Assembly (NCBI GenBank): GCA_035496255.1
Contig: DATJEU010000032.1
Span: 1-64,000, forward strand
Reading direction: 5' to 3'
Length of the DNA stretch: 64,000 nucleotides
From: Gp6-AA40 sp035496255
Lineage (GTDB): Bacteria; Acidobacteriota; Vicinamibacteria; Vicinamibacterales; UBA2999
The translations under genes were made by a program, and so were the position numbers. The notes under the pieces were generated by a model. That model saw only the letters and a list, made by a program, of their open reading frames with translations. It was not told the DNA's origin and ran no database searches. Below, piece by piece: positions 23,991-32,188 of this stretch (its first letter is position 1; each line of letters starts with the position of its first letter).

Positions 23991-25240
23991 GTGTCGCAGA
24001 AATGCTCGAAGAAGTCGTTGCCTCCAGATCGCTGGCCGGAGCCGCGACGCTGGTCTGGCGGGAGGGTCAGCCAGCCGCCGTGGCGACCGCCGGTCGACGC
24101 GATCTGCAGTCGAGGCAACCCGTCGAGCGCGACACGATCTTCCGAATCGCTTCGATGACCAAGCCCGTGACGACGGTCGCGGCGTTGACGCTGCTGGAGG
24201 AAGGGCGTTTCGCGCTGGCGGACCCGATCGCGGATGTCGTCCCCGAGCTCGCACACATGCGCGTGCTGCGCGACCCCGAAGGTCCACTCGACGCGTCCGA
24301 TCCGGCCGCTCGTCCGATCACCTTCGGCGATCTGCTCACGCATGCCTCGGGCCTGACCTATGGAGAATTCCATCGTGGCCCGATCGCGGAAGCGCTCGCC
24401 GCGCAACTGGGTCCGACCATCGACAACGCGCTCGGCGTGGACGAGTGGTTGCGCCGGCTCGGACAACTGCCGCTTATCGATCAGCCCGGCGCCGGCTTTC
24501 ACTACGGACTGTCCACCGACGTGCTCGGCTTCGTGATCGCGCGCCTGGATGGCCTGCCGCTCGGCGAGGCGCTGAGGCGCCGTGTCTTCGAACCATTGGG
24601 CATGCGCGATACCGGCTTCACCGTGCCATCCGCGAACCGCGATCGGCGGGCCGGGCTGTGCGGGTTCGATGACGACGGGAAGCTCACAGCGCTCGCAGCG
24701 ACGCCGGGCGCGCATGCACTCGCCGAACGCCCGGCGGACATGACGTTCGAATCCGGTGGCCAGGGCCTGTGGTCGACGCTCGACGACTACCTGGCGTTCG
24801 CGCGGCTGTTCATCGGTGCCGGGAGCGTCGACCACGTTCGCGTGCTGCGCCCGGAGACATTCGCGCTGATGACGACGAATCAGCTCACCCCCGCGCAGCG
24901 CGCCGCCGCCCGGATGTTCATGCGTCCGATCTTCGCGACCGGCCACGGTTATGGGATGGGCGTCGCGGTGGTGACGGATCCCGCGCAGGCCGATCCGATG
25001 CGCGGCCGTGGCCACGTCGGGACCGTCGGCTGGCCGGGCGCGTACGGCGGCTGGTGGCAGGCAGATCCCGGGGACCGGTCGGTATTGATCTTCCTGTCGC
25101 ACAACATGGTGGAGCTGTCGCAGATGCGGCAGGGGATCGGCCTGGACGTGTGGCAGGCAATCGCGGGCTTCCACGCGATCGCGTCGAAACTCACAAAAGA
25201 CGCTGCGGCGCCGACGACGAGTACGACGATCACGACCTAA
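23984..25240 (+). CDS. Serine hydrolase, class C beta-lactamase/esterase family
   Basis: The 418-residue protein has the serine beta-lactamase-like SxxK motif SMTK (57-60), a YGLSTD motif in place of YxN and a GWPGAYGG segment in place of the KTG-type motif, as in EstB-like esterases and D-aminopeptidases. There is no signal peptide, so it is probably a cytoplasmic esterase rather than a secreted beta-lactamase. ATG 23984 overlaps the palindrome, so ATG 24002 (MLEEVVASRS) may be the true start. The last residues (APTTSTTITT) are encoded by a CACGACG-type repeat. Confidence 0.82.
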   Translation: MFGVAEMLEEVVASRSLAGAATLVWREGQPAAVATAGRRDLQSRQPVERDTIFRIASMTKPVTTVAALTLLEEGRFALADPIADVVPELAHMRVLRDPEGPLDASDPAARPITFGDLLTHASGLTYGEFHRGPIAEALAAQLGPTIDNALGVDEWLRRLGQLPLIDQPGAGFHYGLSTDVLGFVIARLDGLPLGEALRRRVFEPLGMRDTGFTVPSANRDRRAGLCGFDDDGKLTALAATPGAHALAERPADMTFESGGQGLWSTLDDYLAFARLFIGAGSVDHVRVLRPETFALMTTNQLTPAQRAAARMFMRPIFATGHGYGMGVAVVTDPAQADPMRGRGHVGTVGWPGAYGGWWQADPGDRSVLIFLSHNMVELSQMRQGIGLDVWQAIAGFHAIASKLTKDAAAPTTSTTITT

Positions 25241-25258
25241 AACGAATTTTCGTCGTGA
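25205..25258. repeat. CACGACG-type repeat at the end of the hydrolase gene
   Basis: Irregular ACGACGAGTACGACGA units continue from the coding end into the gap; AACGAATTTTCGTCGTGACC forms a short inverted repeat with them. The same repeat type occurs at about 7036 and 13397. Confidence 0.45.
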
Positions 25259-25271
25259 CCTGTTTTTGTGA

Positions 25272-26156
25272 TTACGCGGGATTGAGCACGAAGTCGAATT
25301 CCGCGGTCACGTACGGCGGCTGCAGGCCGGCCCGCTGACCGATCGCTTCCTGCACCGACCGCTCGCGGAAGTCCACCTTCAGCGAGTCCTTCACCGCGAA
25401 CACCGTGTCGGAGTCGAGATACTCGCCCTGCTTGTCGAAGATGTGCGTGACCAGCGGCATGTAACCCGGCGCCGAGATCATGAAGTGCACGTGACCGGGC
25501 CGGTACGGATGACGGTTGGTCGCGCGCAGCATGTCGCCGACGGGACCATCCGTCGGCACCGGATACCACTTCGGCCTCGTCGTCCGCACGAGATACCGGC
25601 CGTCCGCGTCGGTGCGATAGACGCCGCGCATACCGAGCTCTTCGCCGGCGCCGAGCTGCGAGTCGTAGAAGCCTTCGGACGTCGCCTGCCAGCAATCGAG
25701 TACCGCGCCGGCGACCGGGCGGCCGGCGACGTCGACGACGCGGCCGGTGACGAGCAACGGGGTGCCCGTCTTGTCGATCCCTGCCATGTTGCCGCCCGGC
25801 GGGAGTTCCTCGGCGCCCGGCCGGTAGAAGGGTCCGAGCACCGTGGTCTCGGTCGCGCTACCCGGGATCTGGTGATTGATCTTGTCGACGAGGATCGACA
25901 GGCCGAGCGTGTCGGAGAGCAGGATGAATTCCTGCCGGTTGTCCGCGCACTTCTTGCCGACGGCCGTGAGGAACTCGATCCCGGCGAACCACTCCTGGTC
26001 GGTGAGCTGCACCTCGCGCGCGAAGGCGTGCAGGTGCGTCACCAGGCTCTGCATGATCTCGCGCAGCCGCGCGTCCGTCGTCACGTCGAACCGCCGGACC
26101 ACTTCCTCGGTGATCTCGTCTTCGCTCTTGACGTGTTTGGTCTCCACCATGCTCAT
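25272..26156 (-). CDS. Intradiol dioxygenase, hydroxyquinol 1,2-dioxygenase-like
   Basis: ATG 26156 follows GGGGTG and gives 294 residues, the normal length. An N-terminal helical linker domain is followed by the catalytic beta-sandwich. The four Fe(III) ligands are visible: Tyr164 (WQATSEGFYD), Tyr198 (RPKWYPVPTDGP), His222 and His224 (RPGHVHFM). It most resembles hydroxyquinol or (chloro)catechol 1,2-dioxygenases and would open hydroxyquinol to maleylacetate, the substrate of the reductase at 14.4 kb. The LysR gene is 65 bases upstream on the same strand. Confidence 0.9.
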   Translation of the reverse strand: MSMVETKHVKSEDEITEEVVRRFDVTTDARLREIMQSLVTHLHAFAREVQLTDQEWFAGIEFLTAVGKKCADNRQEFILLSDTLGLSILVDKINHQIPGSATETTVLGPFYRPGAEELPPGGNMAGIDKTGTPLLVTGRVVDVAGRPVAGAVLDCWQATSEGFYDSQLGAGEELGMRGVYRTDADGRYLVRTTRPKWYPVPTDGPVGDMLRATNRHPYRPGHVHFMISAPGYMPLVTHIFDKQGEYLDSDTVFAVKDSLKVDFRERSVQEAIGQRAGLQPPYVTAEFDFVLNPA

Positions 26157-26169
26157 GGCATCACCCCGT

Positions 26170-26220
26170 TCCGTTGGGAGTTGGAACTCGTTTGTGACAG
26201 TTGGGATTGGGAGTTGATCC
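26170..26220. repeat. GGGAGTTGG-type short repeat
   Basis: The gap holds degenerate units of TTGGGAGTTGGAACT and TTGGGATTGGGAGTT. The same motif occurs at about 4204-4245 (reverse strand), 50620-50712 and 60470-60532. Confidence 0.5.
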
Positions 26221-26221
26221 C

Positions 26222-27196
26222 TTAAGACCCGACCGCTGCCGCCGGCACCGGCGAGCACGACTTCGTCGTTTCAGGCACCCGCTTACCCGCGCGCTGACGG
26301 ATCAGCGAGGCCAGACCAGCCGATGCTGGCGTGAGATACCGGCCGCGCAGCGTGAGCAGACCGATCTGCACGGCCAGCGGCGGATCGGTAATCAGCAATG
26401 CCTGGAAGCCTTCACCCCATTGCATCGGCGGCAAACATCCCTCGGCCAGCACGCCGACGCCGACGCCGGCGCAGACGTGGTGCATGACGCTGAGCAGGCG
26501 ATCCACGGTCACCACGTAGTTCATGGTGAAGCCGGAGGCCGCGGCCGCGCCGTCGAGCATCCTGCGCAGATAGCTTTCACTCGGCCCGGAGACGAGCGGC
26601 TCGCCGCGCAGTTCCGCGAGCGCAATCTTCGTCCGCTTGGCGCCGGCCAGCCGATGCGAGCCCGGCACGATCGCGTAGAGCGGTTCGGTGCTGAGGACGG
26701 TGCTCTCGAGAATGTCCGGCAGCGAGTTGGCGTAGCCGATACCGAAGTCGGCGGCGCCGCTGCGGACGTCTTCGACGATCTCGAGCTGCCGGCCTTCGCG
26801 GATGCGCACTTCCACCAGCGGGCGCGTCTCGCGATACGACCGTATGAGGTAGGGCATCGGGTTGATCGCGAAGGCGGAATAGGTCGAGACGGTGACGCGG
26901 CCGCGCTGCTCGCGCGTGACCTCGTCGAGATTGCGAACGGTCAGTTGAAGATCGTCGAGCACGCGCTCGGCGACGGCGACGAACTCACGCCCCGCCGGGG
27001 TGATCTCCACTTTCCGCGTGTTGCGGGCAAACAGCATGACGCCCAGCACGCGCTCGACGCGTTTGACCGTGCGCGTCAGCGCCGGCTGGGACGTCTTGAG
27101 ATGTGCGGCCGCCGCGACGAAACTGCCGTATTCGGCAAGCGTGACAACGGTCAGCAATTCCTTGGCTCGGAGGTCCGGGATATCTGATCGATGCAT
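26222..27196 (-). CDS. LysR family regulator of the dioxygenase gene
   Basis: The 324-residue protein has a LysR helix-turn-helix (LLTVVTLAEYGSFVAAAAHLKTS-type region, QPALTRTVKRVERVLG) and a C-terminal effector domain with GFGIGYANSL-like and VGVLAEG segments. It is upstream of, and co-directional with, the intradiol dioxygenase, and divergent from the PcpA-like gene, so it probably activates ring-cleavage genes in response to an aromatic intermediate. The last residues (CSPVPAAAVGS) are unusual and may be a diverged tail. Confidence 0.9.
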   Translation of the reverse strand: MHRSDIPDLRAKELLTVVTLAEYGSFVAAAAHLKTSQPALTRTVKRVERVLGVMLFARNTRKVEITPAGREFVAVAERVLDDLQLTVRNLDEVTREQRGRVTVSTYSAFAINPMPYLIRSYRETRPLVEVRIREGRQLEIVEDVRSGAADFGIGYANSLPDILESTVLSTEPLYAIVPGSHRLAGAKRTKIALAELRGEPLVSGPSESYLRRMLDGAAAASGFTMNYVVTVDRLLSVMHHVCAGVGVGVLAEGCLPPMQWGEGFQALLITDPPLAVQIGLLTLRGRYLTPASAGLASLIRQRAGKRVPETTKSCSPVPAAAVGS

Positions 27197-27260
27197 GGCT
27201 ACCTATGCAGGAGGCGCAATTCTAGCGGGTAACGTCCCGGCTGTTGCAATAAAACGTCGC

Positions 27261-27270
27261 CTGCATGCAG
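27261..27270. promoter_or_regulatory. Short palindrome in the LysR/PcpA-like divergent gap
   Basis: CTGCATGCAG is a perfect palindrome 65 bases upstream of the LysR start and 120 upstream of the PcpA-like start. It is a weak candidate for a LysR box; a T-N11-A pattern is not clear. Confidence 0.3.
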
Positions 27271-27343
27271 CGCCACTTGCGGCGTCTCGCTTGATGTGCG
27301 TCGGCGGTTTTGGAGTAATGTTCACCCGCTTAGCAGGCGGAGT

Positions 27344-27369
27344 CCCCGGTCCGCGCTGGCGGGCCGGGG
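27344..27369 (+). promoter_or_regulatory. Leader hairpin before the PcpA-like gene
   Basis: Arms CCCCGGTCCGC and GCGGGCCGGGG form an 11-pair stem (one G-U) closed by a GCTG tetraloop. It ends about 11 bases before the GGAGGG ribosome site. It could stabilise the mRNA 5' end or modulate translation; no T tract follows. Confidence 0.5.
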
Positions 27370-27389
27370 TGCCAACCACGGAGGGAACA

Positions 27390-28511
27390 ATGTCAGGTCT
27401 GGTCAAGGGGCTCCATCACATCACTCTGTGTGCATCAGGGGCTCAGGAAGACGTCGACTTCTGTACCAAGGTCATGGGGCAGCGCCTGATCAAGCAGACG
27501 GTGCTCTTCGACGGCCGTTACGCGCACTACCACTTCTATTACGCCAACGCGAACGCGGAAGTCGGGTCTGTGATGACGACCTTTCCGTACAAGCGCGTCC
27601 CGGGCCGTCAGGGCTCGGGTCAGATTCAGTCCACCGTTTACGGCGTCGCGAAGGACACGACGAAGTTCTGGGCCGATCACCTGAACCGCCGCAAGGTCGA
27701 GAACAGCGGCGTGCAGGAGCGGTTCGGCCGGAAGTACGTGCGCTTCAAGCATCCGTCGGGGCTCCTGTTCGAGGTCCTCGAAGACCCCACCGACGTGCGG
27801 ACCGGTTGGACGACGAAAGAGATCAGCGTCGACGTCTCGACCAAAGGCTTCTACGGCATCGTGTTGTCGGTGCGGGAATACGAGGAGCACGAACGGTTCC
27901 TGCAGGACGCGCTTGGATTCAAGAAGACCGGTCACGAGGGGCCCTATCACCAGTACGAAGTGAACGGCGGCGGGCCGACACGCACGGTGATCCTGCATCA
28001 CGAGCCGGACAAGAAGCAGGGGAGCTGGGGCTTCGGCGCCGGTACCGGCCATCACATGGCGCTCGAGGTCGAGAGTGACGAGAAGCTGACGGAGCAGAAG
28101 GGTCTGTACGAGGAACTCGGCTACACCGACTGCTCCGAGATCAAGGACCGCAACTACTTCCACTCGATCTACTGCCGCGCGCCCGGAGGCGTGCTGACCG
28201 AGTGTGCGGCGACGGCGGAGGGTGGCTTCGCGCGCGACGAACCGTGGGAGGAGCTCGGGATGAACCTGCTCCTGCCGCCCTGGTTCGAGCACCAGCGTGC
28301 CGAGATCATTCAGATGCTCGAGCCGATCACCGTGCCCGAGGAGAACATGCCGGCCGGTGCACGTGCAGGCGGAAAAAAGGTCGCGGCGCATCTGTCGGAA
28401 GCGGCGGCGGAAGCCGCGCGCAAGGCGGCGGAGCGCGACGCACAATACGAAGGCGTGTCGCGGCGCACGTCGGCTGACTTCGTTGGTGGCGACGGTTCCA
28501 AGAAGCAGTGA
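27390..28511 (+). CDS. VOC-fold ring-cleaving dioxygenase, PcpA/LinE (hydroquinone 1,2-dioxygenase) type
   Basis: ATG 27390 follows GGAGGG at a 4-base spacing and is chosen over a longer upstream frame. The 373-residue protein resembles PcpA: GLHHITLCASGAQEDVDF, KVMGQRLIKQTVLFDG, VMTTFPYKR, then a second VOC domain with GHHMALE and GVLTECAA. Predicted Fe(II) ligands are His10 (or 9), the His of GHHMA and the Glu of LTECAA. PcpA-type enzymes cleave hydroquinones to acylhalides or hydroxymuconate semialdehyde. A C-terminal Ala/Lys-rich extension (about 45 residues) is unusual. It is coupled by GTGA to an esterase gene. Confidence 0.88.
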   Translation: MSGLVKGLHHITLCASGAQEDVDFCTKVMGQRLIKQTVLFDGRYAHYHFYYANANAEVGSVMTTFPYKRVPGRQGSGQIQSTVYGVAKDTTKFWADHLNRRKVENSGVQERFGRKYVRFKHPSGLLFEVLEDPTDVRTGWTTKEISVDVSTKGFYGIVLSVREYEEHERFLQDALGFKKTGHEGPYHQYEVNGGGPTRTVILHHEPDKKQGSWGFGAGTGHHMALEVESDEKLTEQKGLYEELGYTDCSEIKDRNYFHSIYCRAPGGVLTECAATAEGGFARDEPWEELGMNLLLPPWFEHQRAEIIQMLEPITVPEENMPAGARAGGKKVAAHLSEAAAEAARKAAERDAQYEGVSRRTSADFVGGDGSKKQ

Positions 28512-29134
28512 ACCTGGCGGAAACCGGCCCGTCGCGCGGCGGCGCGCAGCGGGCCGGACTGCTGCTCCATGGTCGGGAACGGCTGCCGGAGGAGATGCTC
28601 GACCTTGCCGACCGCCTGAACGTGCCGGCGTTCCGGTGGGTGGCGCCGGCCGCCGATGGCGGCACCTGGTATCCGCATCGTTTCACCGATCCGTTCGACA
28701 TCAACGAACCATTCATCGACGAGGCGATGGCCGCCTGTGGCGATGCGTGGATGGAAGTACACGACGCCGGCAGGCTCCCGTCCTCGCGGCTGGCGATCGT
28801 CGGGTTCTCGCAGGGCGCCTGCATCGCGTCCGAGTACGTGCTGCGGCACCCGGGGTGCTGCGCGGTGCTCGTGATGTTCACGGGCGGCGTGATCGGGAAG
28901 GACATCCGGCGCTGGCTGGTGCAGGGCGTACGGCTCGATGGGCTGCGCGTGCTGCTGACCGGCAGCGACGTTGACGCGTGGATCCCGGAATCGCGCACGC
29001 GTCTGACCGAGACGGTGCTGACGGCGCTCGGCGCCGACGTGCGGTTGCGCATGTACCAGGGACGGCCGCACGTGGTGAGTGATGAAGAGATCTCGGAGGC
29101 CCGGAGTTTACTGGCCACAATTGCGGTGGGATAG
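28508..29134 (+). CDS. Phospholipase/carboxylesterase-type alpha/beta hydrolase
   Basis: The 208-residue protein has the nucleophile elbow GFSQGA and later GSDVDAW and GRPHVVSDEE segments holding the catalytic Asp and His, as in the Abhydrolase_2/YpfH family. Such hydrolases are often coupled to PcpA/MhqO-type dioxygenases (the mhqD-mhqO arrangement in Bacillus), where they may act on ring-cleavage products. The GTG start overlaps the dioxygenase stop by 4 bases. The pair thus fits a quinone or hydroquinone detoxification unit. Confidence 0.88.
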   Translation: MNLAETGPSRGGAQRAGLLLHGRERLPEEMLDLADRLNVPAFRWVAPAADGGTWYPHRFTDPFDINEPFIDEAMAACGDAWMEVHDAGRLPSSRLAIVGFSQGACIASEYVLRHPGCCAVLVMFTGGVIGKDIRRWLVQGVRLDGLRVLLTGSDVDAWIPESRTRLTETVLTALGADVRLRMYQGRPHVVSDEEISEARSLLATIAVG

Positions 29135-29143
29135 GCACCCAGT

Positions 29144-29177
29144 CACCGGCAGACCCTAAAGGTCCGCCCCGCCGGTG
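29144..29177. terminator. Branched hairpin after the esterase gene
   Basis: Outer arms CACCGGC and GCCGGTG enclose an inner GACC/GGTC hairpin with a CTAAA loop. It lies 10 bases after the stop of the esterase gene and may end the two-gene transcript. Confidence 0.45.
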
Positions 29178-29215
29178 TCGCCTGCAACCGGGTGATGCCG
29201 GCATCTCGATCGGGA

Positions 29216-29238
29216 GGGCGGGCCTTTATGGCCCGCCC
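29216..29238. terminator. Perfect 9-pair GC hairpin before the secreted-protein operon
   Basis: GGGCGGGCC and GGCCCGCCC pair fully around a TTTAT loop. It is 14 bases before the next start codon, so it is either a terminator for upstream transcription or part of the downstream leader. There is no T tract. Confidence 0.45.
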
Positions 29239-29252
29239 GTGACAGAAACGGT

Positions 29253-30209
29253 ATGAAAAATCGCATTTATCTACTCGCAACGGTGATCTTCGCGGCGGCG
29301 ATGCTGCTTCCCGCGGTCGCCTCCGCCCAGGCCGACTTCAGCGGCATCTGGCAACCGCGCTATGACGAAGACAACCCGGAGCGCATTCCGGGGCCGGAAT
29401 TGCGCGATTACGCCGGACTGCCGATCAACGAGAACGCGCGGCAGTTTGCCGACAGTTGGGACCCGTCGCGCATCACGCTGCCCGAAGAACAATGCCGCGT
29501 GCACGTGTCGCCCTACATTTATCGCGGTCCGATGAACCTGCAGGTGTGGGAAGAGCGCGACCCGAAAACGCGCGAGCTGATCGCGATCAAGCACTACATC
29601 AGCACCTACGAGCAGACGCGCACGATTTACATGGACGGTCGCCCGCACCCGGGTCCGAATGCCGCCCACACCTGGATGGGATTCTCGACCGGCCACTACG
29701 AAGGCGACATGCTCGTCGTCGAGACCACGCACCTGAAGCAGGGGTGGGTGCGGCGTAATGGCCTGCCGATGAGCGACCAGGCGCACATGACCGAGTACTT
29801 CGTCCGCAACGGCGACCTGATGACCCACATCGTCGTCCTCGCCGATCCGGTGTTCCTGGCGGCACCGCTGGTGAAGAGCCAGGATTTCGTGCGCAGCACG
29901 CGCGAACTCGCCGCGCAGACGTGGCTCTGGGTGTGCGAGTCGGTGATCGAGATCCCGCGTCCCGCCGGCGAGGTGCCCGCGTACATGCCGGGCGAGCATC
30001 CGTTCAAGGACGAATATGCGCGGCGTCACGGCATCCCGCTCGTCGCCACCGACGGCGGACCCGAGACGATGTATCCCGAGTACCAAAAGGTGCTGGAGAA
30101 GCAGCCGATTCCACCGCCGTTGCCCACTCGCGGCGGACGTGCGGGTGGCGCGGGTGCCGGTGGCGGCGCTGGACGGCAGGGCGGCGCGGGCCCGCAGGGA
30201 GGACGGTAA
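29253..30209 (+). CDS. Secreted protein of unknown function with Gly-rich tail
   Basis: The 318-residue protein has a Sec signal peptide (cleavage near ASAQA) and begins FSGIWQPRYDED, a DFSGxW-type start common in acidobacterial secreted proteins. Conserved-looking parts are HTWMGFSTGHYEGDMLVVETTHLKQ and RRNGLPMSDQAHMTEYF, shared in outline with the third gene of this operon (GWLSRNGIPYGENLALTEYF). The C-terminus is a Gly/Ala/Arg tail. I do not recognise an enzyme motif. It precedes a metallo-beta-lactamase-fold gene by one base. Confidence 0.65.
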   Translation: MKNRIYLLATVIFAAAMLLPAVASAQADFSGIWQPRYDEDNPERIPGPELRDYAGLPINENARQFADSWDPSRITLPEEQCRVHVSPYIYRGPMNLQVWEERDPKTRELIAIKHYISTYEQTRTIYMDGRPHPGPNAAHTWMGFSTGHYEGDMLVVETTHLKQGWVRRNGLPMSDQAHMTEYFVRNGDLMTHIVVLADPVFLAAPLVKSQDFVRSTRELAAQTWLWVCESVIEIPRPAGEVPAYMPGEHPFKDEYARRHGIPLVATDGGPETMYPEYQKVLEKQPIPPPLPTRGGRAGGAGAGGGAGRQGGAGPQGGR

Positions 30210-30210
30210 C

Positions 30211-31302
30211 GTGCGAACGTCGAAGTGCGAAGGGCGAAGTGGGCGGCAGGGACGGCGGCCGGCGCGATGGCTGTTCGTTGCCGGAGCGGTCGTCAGCGCG
30301 GCCGTCGCGACCGTCGGCGGCGTGCGGGCGCAGCAGCAGAACTTCGATAACGTCCAGATCGATGCCGTCAAGGTGACCGACAACGTCTACATGCTCGTGG
30401 GCGCCGGCGGGAATGTCACCGTGCAATTCGGTCCCGAGGGTGTGCTGGTCGTCGATACGTCGTACGCGCAGATGAGCGGCAAGATCCTCGCGGAGATCAG
30501 GAAGCTGTCGAGCGAGCCGATCCGCTACGTGGTCAACACACACGTCCACCCCGATCACATCGGCGGCAACGAGGCGATCGCCAAGGCGGGGCGTACGCGT
30601 GCGGGCGGCAACGTCGTCGGCGACCTTGGTGCTGGTGCGACGAACCAGGCGGCGGTGCTCGCGCACGAGAACGTGCTGAACCGCATGAGCATGCCGCCGC
30701 CGGGGCAGCAGGAGGTGCCATCTGCTGCCTGGCCGACGGAAACCTACATCGGCAAGAAGAAGGAAATGATCTTCAACAACGAGGCGGTGCAGATCATCCA
30801 CGAGGAGAACGCCCACACCGATGGCGACAGCCTCGTCTTCTTCCGCCGCAACGACGTGATCGCGACCGGTGATCTCTTCACCACCACGATGTATCCGTTC
30901 ATCGACGAGGCGAACGGCGGCACGATCAACGGCTACGTCGATGCGCTGAACGACATCCTCGATCTCACCGTCGCCAGCAACGTCAACGAGGGCGGGACGA
31001 TGGTGATTCCGGGTCATGGGCGGTTGTGCGATGAGCAGGACGTGATCGAGTACCGAGACATGGTCACGATCGTCCGCGATCGGATCCGCGAGTACGTGAA
31101 GCGCGGCATGACGCTGGAACAGGTGAAGGCGAAGAAGCCGACGCTCGATTGGGATCGGCGCTACGGTGACGGCTTCGTCAAGCCGGATGCATTCATCGAC
31201 GTGGTGTACAAGCAGTTGTCGGCGGAGAAGGCCGCGGCCGCGAAACCCGCGGGCAGCGCGAAGGCAAGTCCTGCCCCGAAGGCCAAGGAGAGTGGCAAGT
31301 GA
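30211..31302 (+). CDS. Exported metallo-beta-lactamase-fold hydrolase
   Basis: GTG 30211 follows GGGAGGA and starts a 363-residue protein. The N-terminus before the hydrophobic signal (residues about 18-37, ending VRAQQQ) is derived from a CGAAGTGCGAAGG repeat. The metal motif HVHPDH is at 111-116, followed by HTDGDS, IATGDLF and VIPGHG, so both zinc sites are likely present. The tail is Lys/Ala-rich. A beta-lactamase, lactonase or quinoprotein relay function is possible; the flanking secreted DFSGxW-like proteins give the best clue to a shared periplasmic role. It is coupled to the next gene by GTGA. Confidence 0.85.
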   Translation: MRTSKCEGRSGRQGRRPARWLFVAGAVVSAAVATVGGVRAQQQNFDNVQIDAVKVTDNVYMLVGAGGNVTVQFGPEGVLVVDTSYAQMSGKILAEIRKLSSEPIRYVVNTHVHPDHIGGNEAIAKAGRTRAGGNVVGDLGAGATNQAAVLAHENVLNRMSMPPPGQQEVPSAAWPTETYIGKKKEMIFNNEAVQIIHEENAHTDGDSLVFFRRNDVIATGDLFTTTMYPFIDEANGGTINGYVDALNDILDLTVASNVNEGGTMVIPGHGRLCDEQDVIEYRDMVTIVRDRIREYVKRGMTLEQVKAKKPTLDWDRRYGDGFVKPDAFIDVVYKQLSAEKAAAAKPAGSAKASPAPKAKESGK

Positions 31303-32120
31303 GCGCGCGGCGCATGGTCATCGCCGCAGTGATGGCCGCCGGCGCGGCCGCCATCATCACGACGTCGAACGCGGCGGCGCAGGGGCGCGGACGCGGCGGT
31401 GGACCACCCGCGGGTCCTGCACGCACGACGGCACCGGTCGATCTCACCGGCACGTGGGTACCGATCATCACCGAGGACTGGCGCTACCGCATGGTGACCG
31501 CGCCGAACGGAGAGACCGGCGGCATTCCGATGACGCCGGCGGCACGCCAGGCCGCGATGCAGTGGGACCGAGCGCAGGACGGCTCGTGCAAGGCCTACGG
31601 CGTGGGCGGCCTGATGCGCATGCCGGTGCGCTTCAAGATCTCATGGGCCGACGACAACACGCTGAAGATCGAGAGCGACGGCGGCCAGCAGACGCGGCTG
31701 CTGCACTTCGCCGTGCCCGGACAGCCGGCACCAGGTGCCGCGGGCCAGGCGCGAACGCTGCAGGGCTTCTCGGTCGCGGAGTGGCAGCGCAGCGGCGGCG
31801 CGTTCGATGCGTTCGGTCCGGGGTTGACGCCGGAAGGCCGCGGCCGCGGGGCCGCGGCACAGCGCTGGGGTTCACTCAAGGTGGCGACGAGCAACGTGCT
31901 TCCCGGCTGGCTGTCGCGTAACGGCATCCCGTACGGCGAGAACCTCGCGCTGACCGAGTACTTCATCCGCTTTACGAACAAGGATGCGGGCGACATGCTC
32001 GTGATCACTACCACCTACGACGATCCGCAGAATCTGTCGCGGCAGTGGATCACGAGCACGAACTTCCAGAAGGAGTCGAACGACTCGAAGTGGTCGCCGG
32101 CTCCGTGCAAGGCGAGCTGA
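31299..32120 (+). CDS. Secreted protein of unknown function, paralogous in part to the operon's first gene
   Basis: This 273-residue protein has a signal peptide (about residues 5-27, ending NAAAQG), a Gly/Arg-rich mature start (GRGRGGG), then VDLTGTWVPIITEDW and, near the C-terminus, GWLSRNGIPYGENLALTEYFIRF, similar to a segment of the 318-residue protein upstream. GTG overlaps the stop of the metallo-beta-lactamase-fold gene. The repeated 'LTGTW/FSGIW' start and 'R-NG-P---LTEYF' segment mark a family widespread in acidobacteria in my recollection. The function is unknown. Confidence 0.6.
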   Translation: MSARRMVIAAVMAAGAAAIITTSNAAAQGRGRGGGPPAGPARTTAPVDLTGTWVPIITEDWRYRMVTAPNGETGGIPMTPAARQAAMQWDRAQDGSCKAYGVGGLMRMPVRFKISWADDNTLKIESDGGQQTRLLHFAVPGQPAPGAAGQARTLQGFSVAEWQRSGGAFDAFGPGLTPEGRGRGAAAQRWGSLKVATSNVLPGWLSRNGIPYGENLALTEYFIRFTNKDAGDMLVITTTYDDPQNLSRQWITSTNFQKESNDSKWSPAPCKAS

Positions 32121-32188
32121 CGCCTCGCCGTGGGCTCCGGACTTCGGACTCCGGGCCCGTCGTCGGTAGCCCGTAGCCTGGAGCGATC

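Noticed and set aside
23804..25174. 456-codon open frame opposite the TetR/serine hydrolase genes
   Set aside because: It runs antisense to two well-supported genes, has no recognisable motif, and such long frames are common in high-GC coding DNA.
23984..25240. Beta-lactam resistance gene
   Set aside because: The SxxK motif is present, but there is no signal peptide and no KTG motif; EstB-like esterase or peptidase is more likely.
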